A stretch of DNA of 14,604 nt from positions 1 through 14,604 of the forward strand of contig SMVS01000009.1 in assembly GCA_004357435.1 (NCBI GenBank), read 5' to 3'. How positions within the stretch are numbered: position 1 is the first letter of the stretch; each line of letters opens with the position of its first letter. The notes beneath the pieces are model-generated. The model saw only the letters and a list, made by a program, of their open reading frames with translations. It did no database searches and was not told the origin of the DNA. Both the position numbers and the translations under genes were made by a program. Positions 13,422-14,604 of the stretch are shown in pieces. This stretch comes from Nitrospina sp. (GTDB taxonomy: Bacteria; Nitrospinota; Nitrospinia; Nitrospinales; Nitrospinaceae).

Positions 13422-14397
13422 GTGGATACTGCGATTGCCAGTCTGGGCACCTTACCCTCTTTAGTGGCTAATGATTTCGACGGCAACGCCAATTCCGATT
13501 TACTGGTTTACAACACATCAACCGGGCAAACGATTGTCGTGTCGCTGGACAATGCGACTCCGACTTCCGCTAACTCGGTGGTCACCGAGGATCCAGCAAC
13601 AGGATGGGTGGTGAAGGCTACCGGCGATTTCAATGGTGACTGCAACCTGAACCTTCTGCTTTACAACACGCTGGATGGTTCAGTGAGGGTTATTTTGCTC
13701 GATGGGAGCACTGTCTTATCCGAAACCACTGTCTTACAGCTACCCGCCGCCACCAATTTCGAGATTCGTGGGACCGGGGATTTCGACGGCGATGGGGATT
13801 CGGACCTTGTCATTTTCAACCCTGCCACGGGACTGATCGGCATACTGTTTCTGGAGAATGCCAGCCTGGTCTCCGGTGAAGGGGTGATCCAACTCGATGT
13901 CGATAATAACTGGGATCTTATCAACACGGGTGATTTCGATGGGGACGGCAAGTTTGATCTGCTGGCATACCAGACCGACACGGGAATCGTCGCCGAAATC
14001 CTGTTGGACGGATCTACAGTTTTATCCTTCACAGGACTGATAGCTTTGGACTCTCTGGCTGGCTGGGGGGTTCAGGACACCGCCGATTTTAATAATGACG
14101 GCTGCTGGGATTTGCTGACCCACAACACCACCGACGGCTGGCTTAACGGGCATTGTCACTCTGGATGGCACAACACCAACCCCCACCGTAGTGTTCCAGG
14201 TAGACCTCGCGCAAGGTTGGAGCTTGATCAATGCTGGCGACTACGACGGGGACGCCAACAACGATTTCTTGATGCTCAATACCACAACAAGTATCGTGGC
14301 CTCGGGGCTACTGCAAAACAACAGCGTCTTGTCTGTGGTGGGTTTGATCAACCTCAACTTCGCTCCCGATTTCACCTTGCTCTCTAGTAAACTCTGA
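13422..14397 (+). pseudogene. FG-GAP/VCBS repeat protein broken by a one-base insertion
   Basis: The product is a series of beta-propeller-type repeats with calcium-binding loops (DFDGDG..DLL), as in FG-GAP/VCBS secreted proteins. The loop Asp occurs at residues 18, 69, 120, 171 and 222, an exact 51-residue period. After Leu241 the frame turns into low-quality sequence (HCHSGWHNTNPHRS...). If one A near 14145 is skipped, the next frame continues TGIVTLDGTTP... and the loop Asp falls at 273, exactly 51 residues on. The corrected protein would have 324 residues and end at 14397; without correction it ends at 14387. The GTG start has no signal peptide or ribosome-binding site, so the 5' end may also be missing. 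A sequencing error would explain the frameshift equally well. Confidence 0.7.
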
Positions 14398-14411
14398 AGC
14401 CAAATGGAGGA

Positions 14412-14604
14412 TCAAGCCACAGACTCCGCATTGCACTCCTGGCATTGACAAAGACTGCGCAGCAGGTTATGCGGATAGAGGCCAGTGCTGTGGCCATCAT
14501 TCCATTCGAACTGCAAAGCGTACAACCCCACCGCATTCAACTTGAGGGGCCGAATCGAATCGGGAATCGATCCGGGTTTGATCTTTTTCTCGCCACTCCA
14601 TTCA
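14412..14604 (-). CDS. DUF971 domain protein, C-terminal fragment
   Basis: The minus-strand frame is open from the window edge to a TGA at 14412-14414 and gives 63 residues; the start is beyond the window. It fits the DUF971 (gamma-butyrobetaine hydroxylase N-terminal-like) fold: IKPGSIPDSIRPLKLNAVG, then LYALQFEWNDGHSTGLYP, then HNLLRSLCQCQEC. The 'VG.YAL...W.DGH..G.Y....LR.LC.C..C' pattern is typical. Free-standing family members are about 100-125 residues and are often near Mrp/ApbC-type iron-sulfur proteins; their role is not settled. The gene converges on the broken VCBS repeat gene. Confidence 0.8.
   Translation of the reverse strand, partial: EWSGEKKIKPGSIPDSIRPLKLNAVGLYALQFEWNDGHSTGLYPHNLLRSLCQCQECNAESVA

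Overview
The window looks like ordinary chromosomal DNA from a Gram-negative, non-enteric bacterium of moderate GC content. The rpiB-glyA-nrdR order, the HemX/CcsA-like gene beside hemA-hemC, a tatA-type gene, a FlgM-like tail and secreted FG-GAP/VCBS repeats would suit a Nitrospinota or deltaproteobacterial-type lineage. That placement is an inference from gene content and was not tested by any search. No tRNA, rRNA, CRISPR array or insertion sequence was seen.

Layout. The left edge holds the tail of a FlgM-like gene and a small leucine-rich-repeat protein on the minus strand. A tatA gene follows on the plus strand behind a good sigma70-type promoter. The most interesting block is 1155-3463: two tandem, overlapping DUF1538 membrane-protein genes, then a divergent PII-like signal protein and a small two-CBS-domain protein, all on one strand and tightly spaced. 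It reads as one membrane transport or signalling module: two paralogous half-transporters, a PII-type trimer that could gate them, and a CBS sensor of adenine nucleotides. From 3477 to 5148 lie three small poorly characterised genes: a membrane protein with a pilin-like tail, a DUF1566/Lcl-C protein and a possibly NifU-like protein.

From 5212 the genes are mostly core metabolism. nadC (NAD synthesis) is divergent from a Glu/Leu/Phe/Val dehydrogenase whose glutamate-specificity residues are replaced, and an 8-bp perfect inverted repeat lies between them. A DUF2892 membrane protein follows. On the minus strand, ccsA/hemX-like, hemA and hemC form a tetrapyrrole operon (expressed right to left). 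Further right, rpiB, glyA and nrdR form a second minus-strand operon (ribose-5-phosphate isomerase, serine/glycine one-carbon metabolism, ribonucleotide reductase repressor). glyA starts with TTG just after the rpiB stop.

The right edge holds a calcium-loop repeat protein with an exact 51-residue period. It is broken by one extra base near 14145 and probably also lacks its 5' end. The last 190 bases carry the C-terminal part of a DUF971 protein on the minus strand.
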